Below, one piece after another: positions 51,628-59,861 of a stretch of DNA of 64,000 nt; position 1 is the first letter of the stretch; each line of letters begins with the position of its first letter. Source of the stretch: Albimonas pacifica. GTDB lineage: Bacteria; Pseudomonadota; Alphaproteobacteria; Rhodobacterales; Rhodobacteraceae. The translations under genes and the position numbers were made by a program. The stretch spans positions 1 through 64,000 of the forward strand of contig NZ_FOQH01000001.1 in assembly GCF_900113695.1 (NCBI RefSeq), given 5' to 3'. The notes beneath the pieces are model-generated. The model was not told the DNA's origin. It saw only the letters and a program-made list of their open reading frames with translations, and did not search any database.

Positions 51628-51688
51628 GCGCCGCGTCGCGCCGCGCCCGGGACCTCTCCCGGGCGCGGAGCAGGAGGGACCCGGGACC

Positions 51689-52198
51689 ATGGAACGCCTG
51701 ACCTCGCTGGGCGGCTGGCTGCATCGCCGGGCCGAGAACGTCGCCGTCGGGATGCTGGCGACGATGTTCGCGGCCTTCATCGTGCAGGTGGCCTTCCGCT
51801 ACCTGCTGAACCTGCCGGTGGGCTGGGCGTCCGAGCTGACGCTGGTGATGTGGCTGTGGCTGGTGCTCTGGGGCGCCGGCCTGGTGCTGCCCGAGCGGGA
51901 GGAGATCCGCTTCGACGTGATCTGGGGCGCCGCCGGCCGGAAGGCCCGGCGCTGGATGCAGGTCGTCGCGGCGGGGGCGCTGCTGTTCCTCTACGGCGCC
52001 TCGCTGCCGGCGGCCTGGGACTTCGTGAGCTTCATGTCGATCCAGAAGACCTCCTATCTCCGGATCCGCTACGACCACCTGTTCATGGTCTTCATGATCT
52101 TCCTCGTGGCGGTGCTGTTCCGCTACGCCTGGCTGTTCGTGCAGGCCCTGCGCGGGCGGCCCGAGCCGGGCGGCCATAACGTCGAGGACCTGCCGTGA
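51689..52198 (+). CDS. dctQ: TRAP small permease (DctQ)
   Basis: Four-helix membrane protein of 169 residues (VGMLATMFAAFIVQVAFRYLL; ELTLVMWLWLVLWGAGLVLP; VVAAGALLFLYGASLPAAW; HLFMVFMIFLVAVLFRYAWL). NLPVGWASELTLVMWLWLVL is the conserved DctQ core. CAGGAGGGAC upstream supports the ATG at 51689. Its stop overlaps the GTG start of dctM. Confidence 0.92.
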   Translation: MERLTSLGGWLHRRAENVAVGMLATMFAAFIVQVAFRYLLNLPVGWASELTLVMWLWLVLWGAGLVLPEREEIRFDVIWGAAGRKARRWMQVVAAGALLFLYGASLPAAWDFVSFMSIQKTSYLRIRYDHLFMVFMIFLVAVLFRYAWLFVQALRGRPEPGGHNVEDLP

Positions 52199-53499
52199 GC
52201 CTGCCGATCGACCCGTTCGCGGCCTCGGTGATCTCGATCGTGGCGCTGGCCCTGCTGGGGCTGCCGATCGGGCATGCGATGATCGCCTCCTCGATCCTCT
52301 ACCTGATGATGCGGGGGATGGACCTCGGGACCGCGGCCGAGCAGATGCTGAACGGCCTGTTCTCCAGCTGGATCCTGCTGGCGGTGCCGCTCTTCATCCT
52401 GGCGGCCGAGCTGATGAACGCCGGGGCCATGACCTCCCGCCTGCTGGCCTTCTGCAACGCCTTCGTGGGGCGGTTCCGGGGCGGGCTGGCGCTGGTGAAC
52501 GTGGTGCAGTCGGTGATCTTCGCGGGCATGTCGGGCTCGGCCATCGCGGATGCGGCGGGCACCGGCAAGCTGATGCAGAAGATGATGACCGAGGGGGGCA
52601 AGTATCCGCCCGCCTTCGCCGCGGCGCTGACCGCGTCGTCGGCGGTGATCGGTCCGATCATCCCGCCCTCGATCCCGGTGGTGATCTACGCGCTGGTCTC
52701 CGACGCCTCCATCGGCTTCCTGTTCCTGGCGGGCGTGGTCCCCGGCCTCCTGATGGGCCTGATGCAGGCGGGCCTGATCGTCGGCGTCTCCCGCCGCCGC
52801 GCCTTCCCGGTCGAGGCCCCCGTGCCCGCCCGGGACCTGCCCAGGATCACCTTCACCGCCCTCCCGGCCCTGCTGATGCCCGCGGTGCTGCTGGGCGGCA
52901 TCTACGGCGGCGCCACGACCCCGACCGAGGCGGCGGCGGTCGCCGCGCTCTACGCCCTGCTGGTCTCGGCCTTCCTCTATCGGTCGATCACGCCGGCGTC
53001 GTTCTACGCCTCGCTCTCGGGGGCGGCGCGGACCACGATCTCCATCGGGATGCTGATCGCGGGGGCCATCGTCTACAACTACGTGGTGACGCTGGAGAAC
53101 ATCCCCTCCGCCCTTTCGGGGTGGCTGGCGGGGTTCGACCTGTCGCCGCTGGCGTTCCTGCTGATGGTCAACCTGATCCTGCTGGTGCTGGGCTGCCTGC
53201 TGGAGGGGACCACGATCCTGCTGGTGGTGGTCCCGGTGTTCATCCCCACCGCCAACGCGCTGGGCATCGACCTCGTGCATTTCGGCATCGTCTGCGTCGT
53301 GAACATCATGCTGGGGCTGATCACGCCGCCCTACGGGCTCTTGCTGTTCGTCATGGCCTCGATCTCCGGCCAGAAGCTCAACGCCATCGTGCGCGAGGTG
53401 CTGCCGTTTCTTGTCGCGATGCTGCTGGCGCTGGCCCTGATAACCTTCTTCCCGGGGCTGTCGCTGTGGCTGCCCCGTCTCTTCGGCTACCAGGGGTGA
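52195..53499 (+). CDS. dctM: TRAP large permease (DctM)
   Basis: Membrane protein of 434 residues with DctM features VPLFILAAELMNAGAMTSRL, FAGMSGSAIADAAGTGKLM, PIIPPSIPVVIYAL and GLITPPYGLLLFVM. The GTG start overlaps the dctQ stop. It forms, with DctQ and the binding protein, the importer of the operon's substrate. The dehydroquinase gene begins two bases after its stop. Confidence 0.93.
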   Translation: MSLPIDPFAASVISIVALALLGLPIGHAMIASSILYLMMRGMDLGTAAEQMLNGLFSSWILLAVPLFILAAELMNAGAMTSRLLAFCNAFVGRFRGGLALVNVVQSVIFAGMSGSAIADAAGTGKLMQKMMTEGGKYPPAFAAALTASSAVIGPIIPPSIPVVIYALVSDASIGFLFLAGVVPGLLMGLMQAGLIVGVSRRRAFPVEAPVPARDLPRITFTALPALLMPAVLLGGIYGGATTPTEAAAVAALYALLVSAFLYRSITPASFYASLSGAARTTISIGMLIAGAIVYNYVVTLENIPSALSGWLAGFDLSPLAFLLMVNLILLVLGCLLEGTTILLVVVPVFIPTANALGIDLVHFGIVCVVNIMLGLITPPYGLLLFVMASISGQKLNAIVREVLPFLVAMLLALALITFFPGLSLWLPRLFGYQG

Positions 53500-53501
53500 G
53501 C

Positions 53502-53939
53502 ATGAGCGGCGCGATCTGGGTCCTGAACGGACCGAACCTGAACCGGCTGGGGAAGCGCGAGCCCGAGATCTACGGCCGCACCACGCTGGCCGAGGTCGAG
53601 GCCATGTGCCGGGCCGAGGCCGGGGATTTCCCGCTGGTGTTCCGCCAGACCAACTCGGAATCCGAGCTGATCGGCTGGATCCACGAGGCCATCGACGAAG
53701 GCGCGGCCGGCGTGGTGATCAACCCCGCCGCCTTCACCTTCTACTCGATGGCCGTGATGGACGCGCTGAAGATGGTCCCGTGCCCGCTGATCGAGCTGCA
53801 CATCTCCAACGTCCACAAGCGCGAGGAGATCTACCACCACTCGCTGGTCTCGCCGGTGGCGACGGCGGTGATGGCCGGGCTCGGCGCCCGGGGCTACAGG
53901 CTCGCGGTGCGGGCGCTGATCGAGATGGCGGGGGACTGA
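53502..53939 (+). CDS. aroQ: Type II 3-dehydroquinate dehydratase, divergent
   Basis: Small dodecamer-forming enzyme of 145 residues interconverting 3-dehydroquinate and 3-dehydroshikimate. Recognisable blocks are VLNGPNLNRLGKREPEIYG with the catalytic Tyr, RQTNSESELIGWIHEA, and ELHISNVHKREEIYHHSLVSP with the catalytic His and Arg. The block VINPAAFTFYSMAVMDAL departs from the usual NPxAYTHTS: the substrate-contact His is Phe and the following Thr is Tyr. The operon context supports the dehydroquinase role in quinate breakdown, but a related substrate is possible. Confidence 0.85.
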   Translation: MSGAIWVLNGPNLNRLGKREPEIYGRTTLAEVEAMCRAEAGDFPLVFRQTNSESELIGWIHEAIDEGAAGVVINPAAFTFYSMAVMDALKMVPCPLIELHISNVHKREEIYHHSLVSPVATAVMAGLGARGYRLAVRALIEMAGD

Positions 53940-53943
53940 GGCG

Positions 53944-53958
53944 GGGGGCTCAGCCCCC
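53944..53958. terminator. Short hairpin between convergent aroQ and livM ends
   Basis: GGGGGC and GCCCCC with a TCA loop. The loop contains the livM stop on the minus strand. It is weak (6 bp) but is the only hairpin in the 10-base gap. Confidence 0.3.
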
Positions 53959-54885
53959 TCGCCTCGCCATCTTCAGCCCGCTGCGCGCCAGCCCGGCGAG
54001 GCCGCCGGGCAGGAACGACAGCACCAGGATCAGCACGCCGCCCAGCACGATCGAGTCGACGTAGCCCCCGAAGGACAGGAACTTCTCCTGCATCAGGATC
54101 AGCGCAGTGCCGATCAGCGGGGCGAGCAGCATCCGCCGCCCCACCAGCACCACCGCGGTCAGCATCAGGATCAGGAAATACGTCTCCAGCACGTCGGCCG
54201 AGATGTAGGCCCGCTGGTAGGCGTAGAGCCATCCCGCCGCCGCCGTGATCGGGGCCGAGACCAGGAACACCTGCAGCCGCGTGCGCAGCGGGTCGATGCC
54301 CGACATGGTGGCGAGCTCGGGGTTCAGATGCACCGTCATCGCCCGCTGGCCGAGGCCCGAGCGGCGGAAGGCGTCGACGAGGTAGATCGCGCCCATCAGC
54401 AGCGCCCAGGCCACCGGCCACAGCTCCCGGTCCGTGCGCGCCTGCCAGCCGGCGAGCGAGAACAGCGGGATGCCGCTGATCCCGTCCGACCCGCCCAGGA
54501 AGGCCCAGTTCGCCGCCACCGTCATCGCCACCACCGTCACCGCATAGGTGACGAGGGAGAACACGAACTCCCGCAGGCGCAGCGTCACCAGCCCGATCAC
54601 GGCGGCCACCGCCAGCGCGGTCAGGACGGTCAGCAGAAAACTCTCCACCGGCCCGAAGCCGAGCCGGGTGGTGGAGATCGCGGTCGCGTAGGCCCCGCAG
54701 GCGAAGAACACCGGATGGGCGAGGCTGACCTCGCCGAGATCCGAGACGATCACGTCCAGCCCGTAGGCCATGGTCGCGAAGATCGCGATCAGCACGAAGG
54801 CGGAGAACACCGCCCCTCCGCCCCCCAGCAGCCAGGGGCCGGCGAGGATCGCGAGCGCGACGGCGGGCCAGAGCACGATCCGCAT
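53950..54885 (-). CDS. livM: Branched-chain-type ABC transporter permease (LivM)
   Basis: Membrane permease of 311 residues with about eight helices. LivM features are ATMAYGLDVIVSDLGEVSLAHPVFFACGAYA and the EAA-like region DPLRTRLQVFLVSAPITAAAGWLYA. The ATG at 54885 follows the livH stop by one base and is preceded by GGGAGGG; an ATG at 54903 is an alternative. It is the last gene of a five-gene transporter operon. Confidence 0.88.
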   Translation of the reverse strand: MRIVLWPAVALAILAGPWLLGGGGAVFSAFVLIAIFATMAYGLDVIVSDLGEVSLAHPVFFACGAYATAISTTRLGFGPVESFLLTVLTALAVAAVIGLVTLRLREFVFSLVTYAVTVVAMTVAANWAFLGGSDGISGIPLFSLAGWQARTDRELWPVAWALLMGAIYLVDAFRRSGLGQRAMTVHLNPELATMSGIDPLRTRLQVFLVSAPITAAAGWLYAYQRAYISADVLETYFLILMLTAVVLVGRRMLLAPLIGTALILMQEKFLSFGGYVDSIVLGGVLILVLSFLPGGLAGLARSGLKMARRGG

Positions 54886-54886
54886 C

Positions 54887-55753
54887 TCAGCGCCCTCCCG
54901 CACGGGCCGCGAGGCCGCCGGGCCGCAGGGCCAGCACCACGATCAGCACGCCGAACATGGCCGCCGTGGCGTAGGCCTGGCTGACGTAGGCGCCGAAGAA
55001 GGCGGTGAAGAAGCCCAGGCCCAGCCCCGCGAGGTAGCTGCCCGTGACGCTGCCGATGCCGCCCAGCACCACGACGACGAAGGTGATGATCACCTCCTGG
55101 AAGCCCATCGAGGTCAGGATCGGCGTCCGCGGCGCAACCACCGCCGCGGCCAGCGCCACCGCCGCCCCCTCGAAGGCGAAGACGCCGAGGTAGACGCGGC
55201 GCACGTCGACGCCGGCCAGCAGTGCGAGCTTCGGGTCCTCGGCCACCATGCGCACCAGCCGGCCGAGGCGGGATTTCTCCAGCACCAGCTTCAGGGCGAT
55301 GAAGACCGCGATGGTGACGATCACGATGGCCACGTCCTGCCAGGTGATCCACAAGTCGCCGATGTAGATGTCCTTCAGCGACAGCGGCGTATCCAGGATC
55401 TGCCCGGTGGAGCCGAAGGAGAGGCCCGCCGCCCCCTCCAGCATGTGCCCGAAGCCGAGCGTCACGATCATGATCGAGACGAGGTCCTGCTTGATCGTCA
55501 GCCGCAGCAGGGTGGCCTGCATGATCCAGCCGATGATCACGCCGGCCAGCATCGCGGCGGGGACCGCCAGCAGGTAGGGCAGGCCCCAAGAGGACATCAC
55601 GAACCAGGCGACGAAGGCGCCGATCATGTACATCTGCCCATGGGCGAAGTTCACCAGCCGCGCGGTGCCCAGCAGCACCGTCCAGCCGATGGCGATCAGC
55701 GCGAACGCGTGGCCAAGGATCAGCCCGTTCAGCGCCTGTTGCGCGAAGTTCAT
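54887..55753 (-). CDS. livH: Branched-chain-type ABC transporter permease (LivH)
   Basis: Membrane permease of 288 residues. It begins NFAQQALNGLILGHAFALIAIG and has GTARLVNFAHGQMYMIGAFVAW, the LivH hallmark, and VVLGGIGSVTGSYLAGLGLGF near the C-terminus. The ATG at 55753 overlaps the livF stop. It pairs with LivM to form the channel. Confidence 0.92.
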   Translation of the reverse strand: MNFAQQALNGLILGHAFALIAIGWTVLLGTARLVNFAHGQMYMIGAFVAWFVMSSWGLPYLLAVPAAMLAGVIIGWIMQATLLRLTIKQDLVSIMIVTLGFGHMLEGAAGLSFGSTGQILDTPLSLKDIYIGDLWITWQDVAIVIVTIAVFIALKLVLEKSRLGRLVRMVAEDPKLALLAGVDVRRVYLGVFAFEGAAVALAAAVVAPRTPILTSMGFQEVIITFVVVVLGGIGSVTGSYLAGLGLGFFTAFFGAYVSQAYATAAMFGVLIVVLALRPGGLAARAGGR

Positions 55754-56493
55754 GCGGCGCCTCCCAGATAGGCCTCGGCGATGCGGGGGTCGTCCTGCAT
55801 CTCTGCGGTGGGGCCCTGGGCCAGGATCCGGCCCCGCTCCAGGAGCACCAGGCGGTCGACCACCGGAATGGTCGCCTTCACGTTCTGCTCGACCAGCAGC
55901 ACCGTCAGCCCGTCGTCGACCAGCGCCCGGATCGTCTCGAGCACCGTGGAGACCAGCCGCGGGGCCAGCCCGATCGAGGGCTCGTCCAGCATCAGCGCCC
56001 GCGGCGCCAGCCGCAGGGCGCGGGCGATCCCCAGCATCTGCCGCTCCCCGCCCGAGAGCTGCCCGCCCAGGTGCCCCCGCCGCGAGGCGAGGTTCGGGAA
56101 CAGGTCGAAGATCTCGTCCGTCGAATAGGCCCGCCGCCCCTGCGCATGACGGGGGTGGGCGGCGTGGGCGAGGTTCTCGTCCACGCTGAGCGTCGCGAAG
56201 ACCAGCCGGGATTCGGGGATCAGCAGCAGGCCGGCCTTCACCCGCTCGGGCGTGCGCAGGCCGGAGATGTCGCGGCCGTCCAGCCGCACGGTCCCCGTGG
56301 CCTTCGGCTCGCCCCGCGACCAGCCGGCGAGCGCGTTGACCAGCGTCGACTTGCCCGCCCCGTTGGCGCCGACGACGCCCACCAGCTCGCCCTGGGCGAT
56401 GGCCAGACGATCCACCGAAAGCGCCAGGTTGCCGCCGTAGCGCACCTCCAGCCCCTCGGCCTCCAGCACCGGCCTGGTTTCGGGCGCGCTCAT
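55750..56493 (-). CDS. livF: ABC transporter ATP-binding protein (LivF)
   Basis: ATPase of 247 residues with Walker A GANGAGKST, signature LSGGERQMLGIARAL, Walker B ALMLDEPSIGL and switch region LLVEQNV. LivF-type block: LLLIPESRLVFATLSVDENL. The ATG overlaps the livG stop (ATGA). Confidence 0.92.
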   Translation of the reverse strand: MSAPETRPVLEAEGLEVRYGGNLALSVDRLAIAQGELVGVVGANGAGKSTLVNALAGWSRGEPKATGTVRLDGRDISGLRTPERVKAGLLLIPESRLVFATLSVDENLAHAAHPRHAQGRRAYSTDEIFDLFPNLASRRGHLGGQLSGGERQMLGIARALRLAPRALMLDEPSIGLAPRLVSTVLETIRALVDDGLTVLLVEQNVKATIPVVDRLVLLERGRILAQGPTAEMQDDPRIAEAYLGGAA

Positions 56494-57272
56494 GCGCTGC
56501 GCCCCAGGTAGGCTTCCAGCACGGCGGGGTCGCGGCGGACCTCCTCGGGCGGGCCGCTGGCGATCATCCGCCCCTGGTCGAGCACAACGATCCGGTCGGT
56601 GACGCTCATGATCAGGTCCATGTGATGTTCGATGACGACGAGGGCCATGCCCTCGGCGCGCAGGGACTGGAGGAGCGTCACCAGCTCCGCCATGTCGGCG
56701 CCGCCGAGGCCGGCGGCGGGCTCGTCCAGCATCAGGATCTTCGCGCCCGAGCCGTTGGCGAGCGCGATCGACAGCATCCGCTGCACGCCGTAGGGCGTCT
56801 CGCCCGGGTAGGCGTGGTGATAGCGGGCGGGCACGCCCATCCGCTCCAGCGCCTTCGCGGCGGCGCGCCGCGTCTCGGCGGCGTCCCGCCGCGTGGCGAA
56901 GGGGCGGAAGACCGCGCGGCCGAGGCTCGCCCCGCGCTCGTCCTGCAGGACGGCGGCCATGTTCTCCAGCACCGTCAGGTCGCCGAAGAAGGCGTTCTGC
57001 TGGAAGGCGCGGCGCAGGCCGCGGGCGGCGAGGCGATGGGCGGGGACGTCGGTGACGTCCTCGCCCAGCAGGGTCACGCGGCCCTCGCGCCGCACCAGGT
57101 GGGTGGCGGCGTTGTAGCAGGTGCTCTTGCCCGCGCCGTTGGGGCCGATGATGCCCAGGATTTCCCCGGGCGCCACCTGCCATGAGACGTCGTCGAGAGC
57201 CACGAGCGCCCCGAAGGCGACCCGCAGCCCCTCGACCTGCAGCGCCGGGGCCGCGGTCCGGGTCGACGCCAT
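56490..57272 (-). CDS. livG: ABC transporter ATP-binding protein (LivG) with atypical signature
   Basis: ATPase of 260 residues with Walker A GPNGAGKST, Walker B ILMLDEPAAGL and switch His in VVIEHHMDL. The signature motif, usually LSYGQ or LSGGQ, reads TPYGVQRMLSIALA, keeping the Gly and Gln but not the Ser. The Q-loop region is AFQQNAFFGDLTVLEN. It is adjacent to the binding-protein stop with no gap. It should energise import together with LivF. Confidence 0.9.
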   Translation of the reverse strand: MASTRTAAPALQVEGLRVAFGALVALDDVSWQVAPGEILGIIGPNGAGKSTCYNAATHLVRREGRVTLLGEDVTDVPAHRLAARGLRRAFQQNAFFGDLTVLENMAAVLQDERGASLGRAVFRPFATRRDAAETRRAAAKALERMGVPARYHHAYPGETPYGVQRMLSIALANGSGAKILMLDEPAAGLGGADMAELVTLLQSLRAEGMALVVIEHHMDLIMSVTDRIVVLDQGRMIASGPPEEVRRDPAVLEAYLGRSA

Positions 57273-58409
57273 TTACTGCTCGACCACCATCTTCTGGTCC
57301 ACCACCGTGAACAGGTAGTGGTTCGAGTCGAGCTGCCCGTTGGGCTGGAAGGTCACGTCGCCCAGCAGCGTGCCCGTGAAGGAGCCGCCGCGGATGCGGT
57401 TGGCGACCGCCTCCTTCTCGAAGGACTGCACCTCCTCGACCGCCATCGCCCAAACCTGCAGGGCCGCGGCCGCCAGCGCCATGAACTTGTCGGGCGTGCG
57501 GTCGTGCATTTCCTGCATCTTGGCGACATAGGCCTGGTTCACGGGGTTGGAGGCGAAGGGCTCCACCTGCGGGAAGTAGATGTCGGCGCCCACGACCCCG
57601 TTGGCGGCCTCGCCCGCGACCTCGATCACGCTCGGCGCCACCGTGCCCACGGCCGAGACCAGCGTCCCCGGCAGGCGGGAGCGGGAGGCCTGGCGGATCA
57701 GGGCGGGCATGCCGAGCCCTTCGTTCGCGTTGATCGCGATGGTGATCTCGGGGTCCGCGGCCTTCACCGTCGACAGCGGCACGCGGAAATCGGCCTGGTC
57801 GAAGGGGAACTTCTCCACCGCCACGATCTCGTAAGCGTGGCCCGAGGCGTTCAGCGCCGCCTCGATCGAGGCCTGGGCGCCGTTGCCGTAGGCGTCGTTC
57901 TCGGTGAGGAAGGCGATGCGCGTGGCGCCCTGGTCGACGATGTATTTGGCGATCACCGCGCCGTCGAGCGCGTTGGAGCTGTTGAAGCGGATCGCCAGCG
58001 GGTTGCCCTCGCCCGACAGGATCGGGTCGGCCTTGGAGATCGCGGTGATGTCGAGGATCCCCGCACGCGCGATCACCGGCTGCATGGCCAGCGTCACGGG
58101 GCTGTTCCAGCCCTCGATGATCACCTCGACCCCCTCGCCGATCAGCTCGTTGGCGCGGGAGACGCCCACCGCGGGGGTGGATTCGTCGTCGCGCACGTGC
58201 AGCTCGATCTTGCGGCCCATCACGCCGCCCTTGTCGTTGATCATGGTCGCCATGGCGTCCAGCGACTCGGCGATGTGCTGGCCCTGCGGACCCGCGCCGC
58301 CCGAGAGCGGAAAGATCACCCCGACCTTGACCGTGTCCTGCGCCCAGGCGGCCCCCGCCGCGAAGGCGGCGGCGGCGACGAGCAGCCCCGTCCCGATCAT
58401 GCGCTTCAT
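57273..58409 (-). CDS. livK: Branched-chain-type ABC substrate-binding protein
   Basis: Periplasmic receptor of 378 residues with a signal peptide (GLLVAAAAFAAGAAWAQ). The type I periplasmic fold is seen in VKVGVIFPLSGGAGPQGQHIAE, IELHVRDDESTPAVGVSRANELI, RIAFLTENDAYGNGAQASIEAAL and VVGADIYFPQVEPFA. It is first gene of the transporter operon. Such LivK-like proteins often bind aromatic or acyl compounds rather than amino acids; the CoA-ligase and hydratase genes divergent from it suggest an organic acid here. Confidence 0.92.
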   Translation of the reverse strand: MKRMIGTGLLVAAAAFAAGAAWAQDTVKVGVIFPLSGGAGPQGQHIAESLDAMATMINDKGGVMGRKIELHVRDDESTPAVGVSRANELIGEGVEVIIEGWNSPVTLAMQPVIARAGILDITAISKADPILSGEGNPLAIRFNSSNALDGAVIAKYIVDQGATRIAFLTENDAYGNGAQASIEAALNASGHAYEIVAVEKFPFDQADFRVPLSTVKAADPEITIAINANEGLGMPALIRQASRSRLPGTLVSAVGTVAPSVIEVAGEAANGVVGADIYFPQVEPFASNPVNQAYVAKMQEMHDRTPDKFMALAAAALQVWAMAVEEVQSFEKEAVANRIRGGSFTGTLLGDVTFQPNGQLDSNHYLFTVVDQKMVVEQ

Positions 58410-58420
58410 GTCGTTCCTCC

Positions 58421-58448
58421 CTTAATTGGTCGCTTAATTGATTCGACC
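58421..58448. promoter_or_regulatory. Candidate operator in the liv/SDR divergent region
   Basis: CTTAATTG occurs twice (58421-58428, 58433-58440). GGTCG at 58428-58432 and CGACC at 58444-58448 form an inverted repeat. The element lies 12 bases before the binding-protein start (minus) and about 110 before the SDR start (plus). The half-element GGTCGCTTAA recurs, inverted, at 59666-59675. Confidence 0.5.
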
Positions 58449-58555
58449 TTGTGCGGACCTTAGCATCCTCGTCGACGTCGGGGCGAGAATCGTATGCCGT
58501 CGCGTCCAACGCTGGCGATCCCGCACGGACGGGCGCCGCATGAGGGGAGAACCGC

Positions 58556-59644
58556 ATGACCCATGTCGTCGTCGCAGGAGGCGCGGGAGTGGTCGGCTCG
58601 GCCGCGGTCGAGGCCTTCGCGGCCGCCGGCTGGCGCGTGACCGCCATCTGCCGCCGCCCGCCGCCCGCGCTGCCGGGGGTGGAGCACCTGGCGCTGGACC
58701 TCATGGACCGCGAGGCCTGCGCCGCCGCGATCGCCGGGCTGGGGGACGTCACCCACGCCGTCTACGCCGCCCTCTACGAACTGCCGGGCCTGGTGGCGGG
58801 CTGGCTGGACCCGGGGCAGATGGAGACCAACCGGGCGATGTTCGCGAACTTCCTCGACCCCCTGGTCGAGGCGGCGCCGGGCCTGCGCCACGTCTCGATC
58901 CTGCAGGGCACCAAGGCCTACGGCGGGCACGTGAAGCGCACCATGCCGGTGCCGGCCAAGGAGCGCTGGCCCCGCGACGACCACCCGAATTTCTACTGGC
59001 TGCAGGAGGATCACCTGCGCGCCGCGGCCGAGACCGCCGCCTTCGACTGGACCATCCTGCGCCCGCAGGTGGTGTTCGGCGGAGCCGTCGGCTCGGCCAT
59101 GAACATCGCCCCCGTGCTGGGCGTCTTCGCCGCCCTCTGCGCCGAGGAAGGCCGCCCCTTCGGCTTCCCCGGCGGCCCGGCCTACCTGTGGGAGGCGGCC
59201 GATTCCCGCCTCGTCGCCAAGGCCCTGCTGTGGGCGGCGGAGGCGCCGACGGCGGCCAACGAGATCTTCAACGTGGCCAACGGCGACGTCGCCGACTGGC
59301 ATCGGCTGTGGCCCTCGATCGCCCGGGCGCTGGGCCATGAGCCGGCCGAGCCCGAGCCGCTGGAGCTCGCCGCCTGGCTGCCGCAGCGCGCCGAGGCCTG
59401 GGACCGGATCCGCGCCCGCCACGACCTGCTCGCGCCGCCGCTGTCGCGCTTCCTGGGCGAATCCCACCACTACGCGGACCGGGTGATGGCCCATGGCGGC
59501 AAGCGCCCGCGGGACCCGTGGATCGTCTCCACGATCAAGATCCGCCAGGCCGGATTCCACGCCTGCCAGGACACCGAGGACATGTTCGCGGAGTGGTTCG
59601 CCCGCCTGGTCGGGGACCGGATCCTGCCGCCGCCGGGGGCGTGA
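58556..59644 (+). CDS. PRISE-type SDR reductase (progesterone 5-beta-reductase/iridoid synthase-like)
   Basis: NAD(P)H-dependent extended SDR of 362 residues. It begins VVVAGGAGVVGSAAVEAFAA (nucleotide site) and has ICRRPPP for NADP selection. ILQGTKAYGGHVK and NFYWLQEDHLRAA correspond to the Lys and Tyr catalytic segments of the PRISE family, followed by ILRPQVVFG and NVANGDVADWHRLW. PRISE enzymes reduce activated C=C or C=O bonds of enones. GAGGGGAG precedes the ATG. It is divergent from the ABC transporter and upstream of the CoA-linked genes, so it probably acts on the imported compound or an intermediate. Confidence 0.82.
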   Translation: MTHVVVAGGAGVVGSAAVEAFAAAGWRVTAICRRPPPALPGVEHLALDLMDREACAAAIAGLGDVTHAVYAALYELPGLVAGWLDPGQMETNRAMFANFLDPLVEAAPGLRHVSILQGTKAYGGHVKRTMPVPAKERWPRDDHPNFYWLQEDHLRAAAETAAFDWTILRPQVVFGGAVGSAMNIAPVLGVFAALCAEEGRPFGFPGGPAYLWEAADSRLVAKALLWAAEAPTAANEIFNVANGDVADWHRLWPSIARALGHEPAEPEPLELAAWLPQRAEAWDRIRARHDLLAPPLSRFLGESHHYADRVMAHGGKRPRDPWIVSTIKIRQAGFHACQDTEDMFAEWFARLVGDRILPPPGA

Positions 59645-59665
59645 GGCTCACGGAAGGATTGCTGT

Positions 59666-59675
59666 TTAAGCGACC
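59666..59675 (-). promoter_or_regulatory. Copy of the GGTCGCTTAA motif upstream of the enoyl-CoA hydratase gene
   Basis: TTAAGCGACC on the plus strand is the reverse complement of GGTCGCTTAA at 58428-58437. It lies within GCTG-N10-CAGC, next to a TAATAT that could be a -10 element. The shared motif suggests one regulator for both promoters. Confidence 0.45.
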
Positions 59676-59743
59676 AGCTAATATCTTCGCGCAACGGACG
59701 TCGGCGCAGACCGGCGGCGCCCCGAAGGGGGAGGAGACACCCG

Positions 59744-59775
59744 GACGCCCTCGTCCCGCGACGGACGAGGGCGTC
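59744..59775 (+). terminator. 13-bp perfect hairpin before the enoyl-CoA hydratase gene
   Basis: GACGCCCTCGTCC and GGACGAGGGCGTC with loop CGCGAC. It lies about 100 bases after the SDR stop and 87 before the hydratase ATG. It may terminate the SDR transcript or act as a leader structure of the next unit. Confidence 0.5.
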
Positions 59776-59861
59776 GTCGCGACCCCTCCGCGAGGCCACC
59801 CGAAAGACCGACGACGGCCCGCCGCCTCCCGCGGACGGCGCCGCGGGGAGGAGACGACGCC

